A stretch of 64,000 nt of DNA from Chelonoidis abingdonii (GCF_003597395.2 NC_133772.1:142822724-142886723), one strand, 5' to 3'; numbered from the stretch's first letter, positions 44,463 to 57,054 are shown. Notes: generated by a model not told the origin, from the letters alone. Made by a program: numbers and translations.

Positions 44463-44795
44463 CAGAGGTGCCAACTCTGTGGGTGCTCCAGCCCTGGAGC
44501 ACCCATGGAAAAAATAGAGGGTGCTCAGCACCCACCAGCTTCAGCTGTTCAGAGGCGCTGCAGCCGATCAGCTGTTCGGGGGCCAGGGAGGATGGAGAGC
44601 AGCGAGCTGCAGGCAGGCAGGGCCTTGAGGGAGGGGGCAGTGCGGGGAAGGAAGAGGTAGAGTGAGGGCCGGGCCTCGGAGGAGGGGGCAGAGCAGGGTG
44701 GGAAGAGGTAGGGTGTGGCCTCGGGGAGTAGGAGGTGTCTTGGGGCAGAGTCAGGGTGGAGCACCCCCAGGGAAAAAGAAAACTCAGCACCTATG
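44463..44795. mobile_element. GC-rich hAT-like non-autonomous element
   Basis: A 333-bp element starting CAGAGGTGCCAACTCTGTGG and ending AACTCAGCACCTATG, with imperfect inverted termini. The 8-bp duplication is TTGTAATG (44455-44462) and GTGTAATG (44796-44803), 7 of 8 identical. An internal inverted repeat TGGGTGCTCCAG/CTGGAGCACCCA lies near the left end. The interior is purine-rich (GGAGGGGGCAG units). Confidence 0.7.
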
Positions 44796-44849
44796 GTGTA
44801 ATGGTTGCCTATGCAAGGGTTAGCTGATAATGTTACTGTAGCATGTCAT

Positions 44850-44975
44850 GTTGTTGTAGCCATGTCAGTCCCAGGAGATTAGCTAGACAAGGTGGGTGAG
44901 GTAATATCTTTGACGGAACCTACGTCAGTTGGTGAGAGAGACAAGCTTTCTAGCTCGTTTTCAGGTCTGGCATTG
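44850..44975 (+). mobile_element. SINE-like retroposon
   Basis: It has TTGTAGCCATGTCAGTCCCA, GACAAGGTGGGTGAGGTAAT, GAGAGAGACAAGCTTTC and TTTTCAGGTCTGG in order, a widespread amniote repeat unit I recognise but cannot name with certainty. Its 5' motif GTAGCC-TGT-AGTC matches the reverse complement of the element at 53310-53435, so the two appear related. Confidence 0.5.
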
Positions 44976-45403
44976 CAGCGTGCTGGCATTTGATATTACA
45001 TTTCCATACTGCAGTGGCACTTTCTATTGTAAAGCTGTGCATGAAATGATCCCATACCAGCAGCCTAATCTTCCCGCTGCACAGAGTAGCAGGTCTGATG
45101 AACAACTGCTAACCAGAAAAGCAAGAACAATCTTGTTTTAGGGAAAAAAATTGACTGTGACAGCCAATTACTATCTGCAAAGTTGTTGCAGGTGTAGTGG
45201 ACACTAGTTGTTCTGTCAAATGCGGGTGTCCCCTGTCACCAGTCTCCTGGATGGTCCAGAACTCCCATTGCAGTGACAGTATTTCTGGACAGCTTTACTT
45301 GGCTACTTAGCTGCATCCGCTTTCCCATGGGAGACGTCACTTCACGGCTACAGTGACTTCAGGTGCTGTTGAAAATGTTTTCACTGTGTAGGTTGGTTAT
45401 AGT

Positions 45404-45968
45404 TATGGCTACAGTTCTGTAACAGAGGTCACAGAAGTCATGGAATCCATGACTTCCAGAGACCTCTAGACTTCAGCCTGTGGTGGCTGGGAGTGGCGAG
45501 GTAACCCCCACCCGGCAGGGCCCCCCCGGGAGTTCCGAACTGCCTCGGGCAGTGAGGGGACTATGAGCCAAGCAGCTCCAGGCCACCATGGGTGGCAGAG
45601 CCCCCAGAGCTCTAAGCCACTGCGGTTGGCTGAGGGACCCCACAGCTCCTGGCCACCACAGGTGTCTAGGGAACTTTGCAGTTCCCTACTGCTGTGGGCA
45701 GTGGGGGGATCCCACAACTCTGAGCTGAGGGCAGCTGGGGGACTCTGCAGTGCAGAGCCCCCACAGGCAGTGGGGGCTCCCAGAGCTCTGAGATGGGGCC
45801 TCCGCTGCTGCCCAGCCACTGTGGGCCTATGCGGATTCTGCGCTTCCCATTTTGTCATGGATATTTTTAGTAAAAGTCAGGGACATGGTCTTCCATGAAT
45901 TTTTCTTTATTGCTTGTGTCCTGTCCGTGACTTTTATTAAAAATATCCATGACAAAATCTTAGCCTGA
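45404..45968. mobile_element. non-autonomous DNA element with long hairpin and GC-rich minisatellite
   Basis: The termini TATGGCTACAGTTCTGT and ACAAAATCTTAGCCTGA are imperfect inverted repeats. The flanks GTTATAGT (45396-45403) and GTTATAAC (45969-45976) differ by two transitions, consistent with an 8-bp duplication. The left part also has GGTCACAGAAGTCATGGA with its own inverted copy. The middle (45466-45830) consists of imperfect GC-rich units with GGGCAGTGGGG and CCAGAGCTCTGAG. The right part is a 35-bp hairpin (45850-45884 / 45923-45957). A minus-strand open frame here is just the minisatellite. Confidence 0.65.
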
Positions 45969-46149
45969 GTTATAACGTCACGTTACTTTTCTGTAACTGG
46001 GCTGTTTCCTGATGTCAGGAGAAGACTTCTCTGTACAATTCTTTGGGGATTGGGAGAAAGTGGAATTATTTATGTGTAAAAGAATGGCCTGTTTTTAGTC
46101 ACATTTCTTGAGTGACAGCTGCTTATCATGGGGACCAGTATCATTTCAT

Positions 46150-46286
46150 GGCAATCTTGTGCATCCCTTGTCTAGTTGTATCTCTCTTCAAGGCTGGGAC
46201 CATCTATAGTTAGATATGTACAGTACCTCGCACAGTGGGACCATGACTAGGGAATTTAAGAGCTATCAGTATAAATCATAAGTAAT
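46150..46286 (+). mobile_element. SINE/LINE 3' tail fragment interrupted by an LTR
   Basis: AAGGCTGGGACCATCTATAG, CAGTACCTCGCACAGTGGGA and a TAAATCATAAGTAA end match the common CORE-SINE-type 3' tail seen also at 43750-43815. The LTR-like block follows directly. Confidence 0.45.
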
Positions 46287-47040
46287 TGTCACGGTTCTAG
46301 GGTAACTGCACCTATATTTCCCCTCCCTGGTCCCTCAAGATCATCCAGTTAAGGTTTCCAGCTCCCAGCCATTACCTATTGAGTGGACACCCATATTTCT
46401 CTCCCTCTTGACCTGGGTTTTAGGTCTGCAGAACTCCCTGCTTTACACTGGGATATCCCTAGCAAGCCAGATGGCCTAAAGGCCAGTGACTGTACCTTGC
46501 TCTCTCTCCAAGAGCTAGGACCAGTGTATTGCCAGCAGTTATTTCTTGCCACACAGCTCTTTCTAAGCAAGCACCTTTATTCTTAAGGTAAATGCATTAC
46601 AGAGCGAAAACACAAAACAATTCTATAAGCATGTTAAAAGCTCATCGGAAGTCACCAAGAGTCTTATGGGCCCCTACTAGGCCAAAATCTTTCCTGTTCT
46701 GTCCATTTGCGGCATCAGACAGAAGGCAGTTCAAGCACAGTCTTTTTATGTCAAAAGCTCTTTCTTTGTCTGTTGGTCTCAGGAAAATCCAGTTTGAACC
46801 ACTAGATACAAGCCTTTCCAGGGGTGTTACCCCTCTAGACACGTTTAAAACCTAAGTGATTCACTTTAGTAACCCCCCACACTCCAATGTTTTTGATTCC
46901 TGGAGGAACTTTAATAACCCTCCCCCATGGAGAAGAACACAATCACAGATACGATCCCTGGCCCACAGTCATGCATAAACATACTACAAAGATATTGCAT
47001 GCGGTTGCAATATCTATCACAATAATATCACACTTGTGTA
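46287..47040 (-). mobile_element. ERV-type LTR on the minus strand
   Basis: The + strand starts TGTCACGGTTCTAGGG, so the minus strand ends with CCGTGACA. On the minus strand an ATAAAAAG TATA-like box (near 46750) precedes an AATAAA signal (near 46572) by about 180 bp, the layout of a retroviral LTR. The right boundary is uncertain (GTAAT occurs at 46282-46286 and again at 47038-47042, but the end there would be non-canonical). No internal viral sequence. Confidence 0.45.
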
Positions 47041-49394
47041 ATATCCACACTTCCCATTTTTTTATCCATCAGCATAACCTTGAATGAGGCTGTTCAGTGG
47101 TCCAAGCTGGGATTTCAAAGTCCATTTCTTTGTCGGTACTCTTCTCACCTGGTGCAGACAAAACATATGGCCTGTCTGTTAACCCCAAGCATTGAATGAG
47201 AATAGAAAATCAGATCACTTAAATCAAGAGCATGCCAAACAAAAGACAGAATAAGTTTGGAATGGGGTGAGAACAAACAAGCAAACAAAAATGGTGAGTT
47301 TCTGGTGCATCAGTTGTTCCTAATATGGAAAGTACCATTGCAGGAGGTTCATGTCAGTGACTTAGTAAGACTAATAGCTGTGATGTTTGACAGTTTTGGT
47401 TCCCGTATTAAATTAACCTACAAGCTGCTAAAACCAACTTTTGTCCCATTTCAGGAAGGGTTAGCAAGCTCTTGACTTCAGATTTAGGCCCCAGTAAAGA
47501 GAGACATGGGGAACAACAGGGGGACAATGCTATTGCTGCCCCTTCACTGCTAACATCATGCTTCTTTGCCTGCCGTCAGGCTCCAATCTTCCTCCATGAG
47601 GAGAGATACTGCAGGCCTGGGGTGCATGTAAATTACTGACACTATTTGTCTACTTGTTGCTAACGTGGATGCTAAGATGAGGAATCTCATCAACATGTCA
47701 TTCAGGTATGTGCATCAACTCCAACTGCTGAGGAGACTAGAAGATTATTAGGGGCTTGCCTGCCTGCAGAACGGTCTTCAGTTGTTTAGACTTAGAGCCA
47801 AGTTTCAAATATATTGGAACAAGCTGCTCCCATGGTACAAGGAAAGAGATCAAGGGCTAAATTCAACACTGGCATGCGTGGGCACAGGTCCCCTGGCATC
47901 AATGAAGTTGTGCCCATTTATATCAGCCAGACAGGTGTCCTTCTCCATTATACTGTTAGAAGAAATCGACTCTAGAAGGGAAAGGACGTCTTGAGCCAAT
48001 GGTGGGGTTGGACTGCGTGAAATCTTCTGGTGTGAGTAACACTGATAGACAGAGGTAGACTGCAGCTGTTGCACTAACCCACTAGGAAAAATTGTTAAGA
48101 TGAGCATGCTAGAGTTTATTTATAATGTCAGATGAAATGCCCAGGAAGATAAACAAGAATAAACAAAAGATGGACACTTCTGCTACACAAACTTAATTGT
48201 TGGATACATATTTCCAAATCTATCAGGGAAGAAGAAATAATACAGTCAAATTAGTGCAGTTTCCAAAATATAATTGCTTTAAAAAGAGGGTAAATTGACA
48301 GGGCACTAGCAGGAAACCATGGATTTTGTGTTCTTGCCCTGATTTAAAATGTAACATAGTTTCATAAAAACGGGTGCAAGAACTCCGGCCTTGGCTATCC
48401 AACATGGAAAGTATTAGCATATAGATTTTGTACATTGCATTACATGATGCCTGACAGAGACTGCTGCCTTTGTGATGGTTGGATGAAGTAGGTTAGCGCC
48501 AACTAAAGAAGATGAAATCAAAGATTCAAACTCTAGGTTGGACATCTAGGTTCCCAGTTGGTTTTGGCCTCTAATGACTTTGGAGTGCAAAATTTGTATC
48601 TTTATCCTATTAGTCCTTGGAAACATTAATCCACATCACAAAACCTACCACAGAAATGAGTATAACCTAACCCTGCAATAGAAAAAAATATCATCTGCTG
48701 GTGAACTTGCTTAGCGTTATCTTTTGTTAATTTCCTTGTATGTTTCAGTTTGTTTAGAAGAACTGGGCAGATAGTGGGGATGATCCTGAAATTACTTTCC
48801 CCCCATAAAAATATCAGTGAAACCAAGGAACCTTTTTCTGAAATGTTTTTGGGTTTTTTTTGTAAAAAAAAAAAAAAAAGAAAGAAAAAAGAAAATTTCC
48901 CTCCCCCATTTTCAGTTGATGTGTTAAATATTTCAGTGAGCAGCCATTCAAATTTAAGCCTGAAGTTGCTTCAGCCCTGCTTGCCACATATATTCAAGTG
49001 ATTCAAGAGCTTTACTTGCAGGAATGCTTGCTGCCAATAAATTTCAGCTAATACGCTTCCACGGGAGGATGCGAGACAACAACATTTATTCTTGCGTTCT
49101 CCAGTAGTAGCATTACAAAGGTACATTTTTATAGGGGATGGGATATTTGCTTTACACAGCATAGGAAATATTGCCGAAGCTCCACACCAGAATCCTGGCC
49201 CATCGGTAATGAAATGAGACATGCAAGAATTTGAACACATCTCTCACAACTAGCTTGTGCACACACAATTGCTTTGTGTGATTGTGGTGAGAAAGTTAAA
49301 TTCTCAGTCAAATCTAAGAGTAGTGTGATTATTCCAATGGAAATGGTGTAAAACTTTTATTTTTTTTTAAATCCTTGGTCATCTGTATTAGAGA
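47041..49394. other. no gene recognised; A-rich tract at 48860-48896
   Basis: Unique-looking DNA. 48845-48896 holds a T-run followed by an A/AAAG tract. Short open frames lack support. Confidence 0.4.
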
Positions 49395-49690
49395 CATAGG
49401 GGACAGGACTGGCAAGAACTTCCTGGGTCTTTGAATCCTGACCCGTGCGATCATAAGCCACTTCTGGCATATAATGCGCTTCATACATTTATCAAACTCT
49501 ATCTTCAAGCTGGTTAGGAGTAGTGAGGCAAAAACCTAGTGGAAAGCTGTTCCAGAGCCTGACTCCTCTGATGGTTAGAAACCACCTTATAATATCCAGC
49601 CTTAACTTATTCACGGCCAGTTCATATTGGTATTGGTTAGCTCCATCTGAATTGTTACCTTTTCCTAGAGCATTTCAAAGCCACAGTGGC
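49395..49690 (-). mobile_element. CR1 LINE 3' region fragment
   Basis: The + strand contains GGAAAGCTGTTCCAGAGCCT, CTCCTCTGATGGTTAGAAAC and CGGCCAGTTCATATTGGTAT, the reverse complement of the CR1 3' coding end and UTR. It is degraded. Confidence 0.6.
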
Positions 49691-51227
49691 AGTTTCTGGC
49701 TCTCTTCTTGGTTAGATTGTCGTTATCCAGTCAGGCACAGAAACTATAAAACATGATGTACGTGATCATTCACAAGTAAACAACCACAGCTTATGCTCTG
49801 AATATCATGTACTGTGTACCTGATGTTTGCAATTCTTTGCAAACCATTCATAGTGTAAAAATATAAAAATAAATCCAAATCCCTTCTGCTAAACTTGTTC
49901 AATAAATTTGAATAAAGAATAAAGTTGATGAAATTGAGATCTGCTCCCGAGCATTATATGAGCAGATGAAAAGGCTACATTTGCTAATCAAATCATTACA
50001 CCCTTTTTTTAAGGTGGGATTTTTGGAGTGCAGACACCCAAGACCCAGTGTTAATCATATATTATAGTCCTAGAATGGTTCTTGATTGTTGAAAATATTT
50101 TCTCTACACTTTATTTATAACTGAAAGTTGTGTTTGTCTCTAAAAGTTTTTGGTTTTAAAAAAAATCCCCAAACATTACAAAAATTAGTTAGAAGCTAAA
50201 CCCAGCTGTCTGTTCCTATATACAGAATAATTATTTTGCTAATACCCTTAAGCATAATGCTCCCTAAACAAAAATCTGTGAATACAATTTTTAATTTTTG
50301 ACAGATTGTACATGGTAGAGAAATGCAGTTTATCATGGCCTGGTGTCAGACTAAAGTGCAATCTTGGTAAAATAAGGTAATTGATTCAATAGCATCTTAA
50401 ACCCAGAATGTGAGTAAACTTTCTGGAATGTAAAATGCTGCAGTGGAAAAAGATGCAGACTGCACTCTGAAGTCTACATCTATTTTAACTGCTGCATGTG
50501 CCTTATTAACATGGATATGGAGTTTATGTTAACAACACTGACATCCATCTAGTACAATTAATGAACAATGTGCATGTTAAACCAGGGGCTGTTTGGAACA
50601 CAAGCAGTAATTTTAAGCCTTTTATGTTGCAAAATTAATCATCCCTCGCTATCGAGAAGAGAATCAAGGAACAGTCACATCTAACATTGTAAACTGATAT
50701 GTATTTCTTTGTGCATACAGTGGTCTCCATTAAAACTGTGAGGTACCATAATGCAGCACTTCCCAATGTGTAGAATAGAAAGCTAGAGTGTCACAGCTAA
50801 TTTGACGGGGATGAACTTGTATGTTATAAACAGCCTAATGCGTTTGGGGACGAGTAGTAGTTTCACTATTTCTGTTTCAGTTTGGGGCAATGCACAGATG
50901 GATCCTTTTTGTTTTCAGATGGCAAGGACTTCATTCTATATGAATGTTGCCGTTCTATTTATATTCCCTAGGGTTAATATTTTCCAACACATCAACAAGG
51001 TCAACATGTGGGAAATGAAATTGTCTCTGCAAAACCCTCAAATCAGCCTCGACGTGTTCAGTTGTGCTAACAGCTTCCTTAATACAAGTCTGCACTTGAC
51101 TATAAAGGCAAAAGGCAATTCAAAACACTTGTCAAATATTGCATGTGAGTATGCAAGTGCCATGAGATGCAGAAAATCAGTAAATAACACAAATTTGTCA
51201 ATGTGTGCAATGTCATATATGAATGGC
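49691..51227. other. no gene recognised
   Basis: AT-rich. A plus-strand open frame of 142 codons (50802-51230) has no recognised domain, no promoter and no splice context, and runs into a MITE; I do not call it. Confidence 0.4.
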
Positions 51228-51346
51228 TAGAGCCCTGCAAATCTCTGGATATCTGCTTTATATCTGCAGATATCCACATCCAATATCCACGGATCAATTC
51301 TGTGGTTCAGATGTGGATACAACTTTTCCATCTGCATAGGGCTCTA
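51228..51346. mobile_element. short hAT-type MITE
   Basis: A 119-bp element with ends TAGAGCCCTGC and GCATAGGGCTCTA. It is flanked by TGAATGGC (51220-51227) and TGAATGGT (51347-51354), an 8-bp duplication with one transition. The interior has GATATC-rich inverted motifs (GGATATCTGC, GCAGATATCCAC). Confidence 0.75.
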
Positions 51347-51354
51347 TGAATGGT

Positions 51355-52322
51355 TAAACCTCTGTGGCATACAGGTGGGTGGGAGCAGCTATACATAGCT
51401 AATACTCAAGAATATCCCCCATGACCCCAACAAGCACAAGATGGTAAGTGGTTGACTCATGTATTCCCATCTGTAGCAAGAACAAGATGCCTGCTCTATT
51501 GATTGTGCATTAATTCTATTGGTTACGTAAGAATTCCCCATTAACATGCTGAGATTTGGTAGGTTCTTGTCCCGAGATGAGGCCAAGTATTATTAAAATT
51601 ACTTTTCAGTTGAGAACCCAGCGGTGCATGGTAGCAGCACTCAAACTTAGGAAAATCCTTCTGTGTTTGTAAGATTTGTAACCGTTTGCAAAGTTACAAA
51701 CACTCCAGCTCAGTGTAGTAGGGAGAGAGAGAACTCCTGAGGTCTCTTCCAATCCTAATATTTGATGATTCTATGAGAACGCCAGCCGCGTGTCTGAGCA
51801 TCCATTTAGTCACACCATCCTTGCAGAACAACCTGAAGTGTCAGTCAGCCTCCTCATCCTCACCTGGAGTCATCATCCTGCATCCCCCAAGAGTTGCATC
51901 TCCCAAGGCACGCAGGCCGGGACACAACTCTCAGAATGCAAGGTGCTGATGCCACTCTGTTTGATACATGTTCAGGAGGGGCTTCATCCCCTTGTTCCTA
52001 TTGGTATTTCCTCACCCTACTGATGCTGGGGTGAGTGAGCCCCAGAGTTTGGACTCCAGCCTGAGCCTGGAAGTCTACACTGCAATGAAATGGCCTCACA
52101 GCCCCAGCCCTGCGATTCCGAGTCATCTGGCACGGGCCACCTGTGGGTTTTCTTTGCTGTGTAGCCATTGTCACAGCTCTCCGGCTGAAAAAATGGGGTA
52201 ATGCTACCTCCCTTCTACCCAGGGGTGTGAAGGGCTCAGGCACTGCACTAGTGGGGCAATTGAAGAACTTGAGAGAGCTCTGCAGCAGTGAATTGTGTAC
52301 ATGTTGTAGTAAGATGAGGCCC
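51355..52322. other. no gene recognised
   Basis: Mixed sequence. Open frames near 52000-52330 overlap on both strands and show no domain. Confidence 0.4.
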
Positions 52323-53010
52323 TGAAACATGAGCCCTTGGTATCAGAGGCCCGGTATGAGGCCTGAGGCCTGAACTAAAGTAATGGTCAAGACTTTGCTA
52401 ACATAAAGCAAGGTTAATCTCTGAGCCAGAGGCAGGCCCTGCTCACAGAAGTTGGCAAGAAGGCGGCTGCTAATTGCACATATACACATATCTAAAAAGT
52501 ATCGAGTATTAATAGGATGAACATGGACCAGGATGGCAACAGAACATTCTGGTACAAATGCATTCCACAGACATAATGAAGAACAGGCTGACCCATCCTA
52601 AAGACAAGGTTGAAAGGATGATATGATGGATAGAGTTGTTTGTTCAAACCAACATGTACCAGGAGAGAGGCAGCACCCCAACACGCAGAGGGGTTGTACC
52701 TCAATGCGTCCGGAGTGATGTGTAACCTGTTTGTACCTGTGTATAAGAATGCATCCCTGGGGCGGTGTCTTTGTCCGGCCTAGGGGGCAGTGGAAAGTCC
52801 CACCACTGACTGAGCCTGTCCATTGTCGGGGGCACATATTCGTAGTATGTCCTGTAGAGTCTGCGAGGAACTCTTACTGTGCTTCGTTTGACAATAAACC
52901 TGGCCGGGTGCCTTTGTACCTTATCAGAGTCTGTGGTCACTGGGGGTTCTCTCGGGGTCTGCTGTGTCAGCGATCTGCACAGAGCTGGGGCAGCATACAG
53001 AGGGAACACA
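52323..53010 (+). mobile_element. ERV-type LTR, probably solo
   Basis: It starts near TGAAACATGAGCCC. It has a TATA-like GTGTATAAGAATGC (about 52739-52752), an AATAAA signal at 52893-52898, and a following U5-like part (GGGGGTTCTCTCGGGGTC) ending near GGGAACACA. The TATA-to-polyA spacing of 150 bp fits the R region of an endogenous retrovirus LTR. No primer-binding site or coding region adjoins. Both boundaries are approximate; no target duplication was found. Confidence 0.55.
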
Positions 53011-53181
53011 GTCACACAGCCTACTGTTATCATCATAGAGCAGAGCAGAGCACCACACCGGTGACGTCTGACAACACATGCAAGTGAAATCAGTTGCTCA
53101 TATAAGATGGCATGACTCTGGATATCACTTGAAGCTCACCAGTATCCATAAGCTGAGGATCTGTATGTGTGTGCACACCAC

Positions 53182-53209
53182 AGAGAGAGAGAGAGAGAGA
53201 TAGAGAGAG
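53182..53209. repeat. (AG)n microsatellite
   Basis: GA repeat interrupted once by GATAG. Confidence 0.95.
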
Positions 53210-53309
53210 TCTTTTTAAATGTATGGCTAAGTAGGGTCTGAATGAGCTCTCTCCTGCCCTTTATTGATAAACTGGGGGAAAGACCTCAGGTACAAACTGT
53301 ATTTGCATA

Positions 53310-53435
53310 CATCTGACGAAGTGGGTATTCACCCACGAAAGCTTATGATCCAAAACATCTGTTAGTCTATAAGGTGCCACAGGATTCTCTGCTGCTTTTA
53401 CAGATTCAGACTAACACGGCTACCCCTCTGATACT
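53310..53435 (-). mobile_element. SINE-like retroposon with 12-bp target duplication
   Basis: A 126-bp unit with CATCTGACGAAGTGGG, CACGAAAGCTTATGATCC, GGTGCCACAGGATTC and CTAACACGGCTACCCC on the + strand. It is flanked by an exact 12-bp duplication TGTATTTGCATA (53298-53309 and 53436-53447), as made by LINE-type target-primed insertion. The minus strand is likely the sense strand (GTAGCCGTGTTAGTCTG near its start). The family name is uncertain. Confidence 0.75.
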
Positions 53436-53447
53436 TGTATTTGCATA

Positions 53448-54659
53448 GACACCCTTAGTTTGCCTGGAAGATGAGCAGACACACCTGCTTTGCCGAAGTG
53501 ATCAATTTGGACTGTGTGGGGTTAAAATTCACTTTAGTCTTGGACACAGGGGTAATGAAATACTGTTATCCTGGTTATATGATTAAACAGCAGCAGAACT
53601 GTACTTGACATGCCCTGATTGAGGGGGTCACCCTAACTGTAACTTCAATCGCTGAGTGAGGGGGTAGGGTCCCAAATCCAAGTGAAAGTCGGAGGAAAGG
53701 AAAAAGGTATTCCTGCCTGGTGGTGTAGACTAATGTTTAAAGATAGAGCAGACTAGACTGAACTGAGGGTTCTTGTTCTTTCTCAGCAATTATTAGACCT
53801 GTAGTCACTGATAAGCTAATCTAATAGGACTGACAAGAGTTCTGTTGCAGTGACAAGACAGTGCAGAAGAAATGGCTGTAGAGAGGTTCCCTGCTACCCA
53901 GGGAAATTGCTAAAGTGCTGAGATCACTAAGAGCTGGACTCGGTGGTGGAACCTCAGAACATGGCATCACACTTAAAGGAAGCAGTGATGGTGGCAGCAG
54001 CAGTGAGTGGAGATAATGATTGCGGCAGAGACAGTGGCACAGCTGCAGCGACACCCAACTACCCCTTCCCTTCAGGAGTGGGACACACCTACCTGAACTC
54101 CTCTCTGGACAGTGGGACGTCACTGACCTCACTCAGCAAACCAGGATTGGGTGAAGGAGAATGGCATGTTGAAGAGACGTTCGTCCATTGGACTTTCACA
54201 CCCTAAGGTGGGAACTGAGGCAGCGGGTGCTGCCCCAAATCCTGTGTGGGTGAGTGTTTTCCTTATTGTTTGTGTACTTGCAATTCATTGTTGCGGCATT
54301 TCCCCTAGTGAATGCTGTGTTTCCTTTTCTTAGTAAATGTTTATTTGTGTTCTGCAGACTTAGTGCATGTGAGTGGGGGCAATTGCCTCTTAGAGATGCC
54401 CAGGGTTGGTGTTTTTTCCCCAGGTTCCTGGGTGCGGGCTTGAGCTGGCCCTCTTCTGCAACGTTAAGAGGAACCCCTAGATTTTGAACCTGGCCCTTGT
54501 TGCTGCTGATGCCACCTGGCAGAAGGTTTGCATGTTTATGCAGGGCAGTGCTATCAAGCCTGGGGCTTTTATACAGTGGACATGCTCCTTGTCAGTGGTG
54601 GGGTAAAAACCAGTCTCCCTTCCCTAGCAATTGGCCATCTGTACACAGCATCCTGGAGC
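53448..54659. other. no gene recognised
   Basis: Plain sequence with unsupported open frames. Confidence 0.4.
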
Positions 54660-54930
54660 TGCAGCTACACTGCAAGCTAGGGGTGTGATTCCCAGCTCAC
54701 ATTAGCTCCTTTGAGCTAGCACTCCACAAACAGGAGTGTAGCCAGTGCCGCGGTATGTGGACATTGGTGAGATCCCCATGGCTACATACTTGGGGTGATT
54801 AGTGTGTCCCACTGCTGCCCATGATACTCTGGCTACCCTAAAAATATCAGTGTGCTAGCTCGAGGAGAGCCAATGCAAGTACATCTAGATGAGCTGAGAC
54901 TCTGACGCCTAGCCCCAAGTGTAGACTTTG
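54660..54930. repeat. TCTACAC-end type MITE, degraded
   Basis: GCTACACTGCAAGCTAGGGG on the left and CCCCAAGTGTAGAC on the right are weakly inverted. The interior contains GCTAGCTCGAGGAGAGCC. It is a probable relative of the elements at 1428, 1784 and 56777. Confidence 0.35.
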
Positions 54931-56775
54931 CCTCTGGCTCTCCTCAGACTGAGTTGGGCTAGTTGGGGAGAAATTCATTGCAGCCTGCTTGAGCTGTCGC
55001 TAAGGTGACTTTGCTGGGTATATCAGCACCTCACACGAATGAATGAAGTGTAGAGGAATGAAGATGAACCGGTAAAGGATTGAAATTTTTAAACTAGCCC
55101 GTTTAAAGAGCTCTGTAATTTTCCATGAACCAGTAACATTAAAAAAAAAAATCAATGGAAAGCAGAAAGATTAATGTGTTGCAGGGAACACAGTGAAGAT
55201 GATGAGCTCTGTGGATGTTTTGGTTACCACTAGAGAATATTAATGAACAGATTTTGATAACTGGGATAGGCCAATAAACAAACCATCAGATATTATTGAT
55301 GGCAACCCATTCACGTTCAGTTAAACACTCATCTGAAATGCAGCAGGATAATGGCACATAATCTCCTAGACAATATCCCATAGATTACTAGGAAGGAAAT
55401 GTCTTTCTGTTCCCTCTCCCCATGCCATCCCTCCACAAAACTTGAATGAGGAGGCACACCCACAGGGTTGGAAAAGGGGAATTCACCCCTCACCCCTGAA
55501 AAGCCTCAGTCAGATGGGGGAGGAGGGGAGGCGGGGTGCAGCCACTATGCCAGTCCATGGGCTTAAACAGCAGTCCTTGCCCCTCTGAGCTCCTAGGGTG
55601 GGAGCACTGAGTCATTGGAGCCATGCAATCAGATTCCATGGCCTGGCCCCCAGCCTGTCTTAACCTACCCTCCTTGTGGCCTGTTTGGATCCTGTGCATG
55701 CAGGGCTTCCTATGAGGAATTCAGGAGCTTCACTGTGTAGTGACTGTATCCTACAAAGTCCTTTCCTTAAGCATTGGCAGTGAAAACAGGCTTTGGCCTT
55801 CCGCCTCAAGGGAGAATTTCACCCTCTATGAATGCTGCACACTTGAGTCAGTAGAACAGTGAAGGAAAAGCTCAGAACTCGGGCTGTTTAACTTCCCCTT
55901 GTTTACCACCACTGGCAACGAGCTGCCATTTTGATAACTGAATTCATGATTCCCACGTAAGAAAAGGCCTATCAATGTACTTCCATGATGTCCTTTCGGC
56001 TTAGTCATTTTGACAAGTTGACTAATGGCTAAGCTGTGGGGATTGCTAAAGTATTTATGGATCACTTCAGCAGACTATTATCTGCAAAGGCATTTGGCGC
56101 CATACTGACTTGCCATCCTTACCTAAAACAACCTCTCTATTGCCAAGAGATCTCTCATCCATATGATAGTACATAAATGGAATAACAATCTCCTAAACAT
56201 TGATGTAAAGGAATTGAAGATGTAAGGATAGGTGTGAGTATTGGACCTTGCCTTGCTGTGGAAAGTTCCAGAAGGTCACAGGAAAACCACTACAGATGCC
56301 AGATGAATGTGATTGGCAAGGCTTTGGGAACAATCATCTATGTATAAAATAGTCACACCTAATAGCACTTGTACTGAACAGTATTTATGTCTATAGGTTA
56401 TTTTTATGCATGTATCTTCTGAGGTATTTAACAGTGGTAAATTCAGCAAAGGGTTATAAAGGTGCAAATAAGGTGCCTGCTTAGATATGTTGGTCACTCA
56501 TGAAAATGACAAGTTATGCTGCAGATCTATACAAAGTTTAGGGGTCTTGGAAGTGGTCAGTCATTAGGAGTGTGTTGGGTACGCTGAGTTGGAAATCCAG
56601 TCCTAGCTTATTGGTGATAGACTTGTGGGGGATAAACCTCTGAACTGATGCTGAATGGTTATTAATAAAATCATAACTTAAGTTTATTACAAGCCAACCT
56701 TTCCCTCTTGTCAATGTTAGTAGATATTGACAGATACATGATGCTTGGAGAGCAGCATTTCTGATCCTCGTTTTA
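54931..56775. other. no gene recognised
   Basis: Ordinary DNA; 55140-55151 is an A-run. Confidence 0.4.
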
Positions 56776-56776
56776 A

Positions 56777-57054
56777 GGCCTGGTCTACACCTAAATATTA
56801 GATTGAGCGAGCTACATCATTCAGGGTTGTAAAAATTTTGTATCCTGAGCACCATAGTTAGGTCGACCTAACCCCCACTGTAGATGCAACTCTGTTTACA
56901 GAAGAATTCTCGTGTTGACCTAGCAACCGCCTCTTGGCAAGGTGGATTACCTACATTAGTGGAAAACCCCTTCAGTCAGTAAAGGAAGCATCTGCAATAC
57001 AGTGGAACAGCTGCAGGGAGGTAGCTCTGCTGCTGTAGTGTAGACATATACTTA
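56777..57054. mobile_element. TCTACAC-end MITE
   Basis: The termini GGCCTGGTCTACACC and GTGTAGACATATACTTA are imperfect inverted repeats around 278 bp. The interior includes TTAGGTCGACCTAACCCC, itself palindromic. It has the same type of ends as 1428-1707. Confidence 0.55.

Noticed and set aside
45466..45858. Minus-strand open frame of 130 codons with repeating residues
   Set aside because: It is a translation of the GC-rich minisatellite inside a miniature transposon.
50802..51230. Plus-strand open frame of 142 codons
   Set aside because: No recognised motif, no promoter or splice context; composition like the surrounding DNA.
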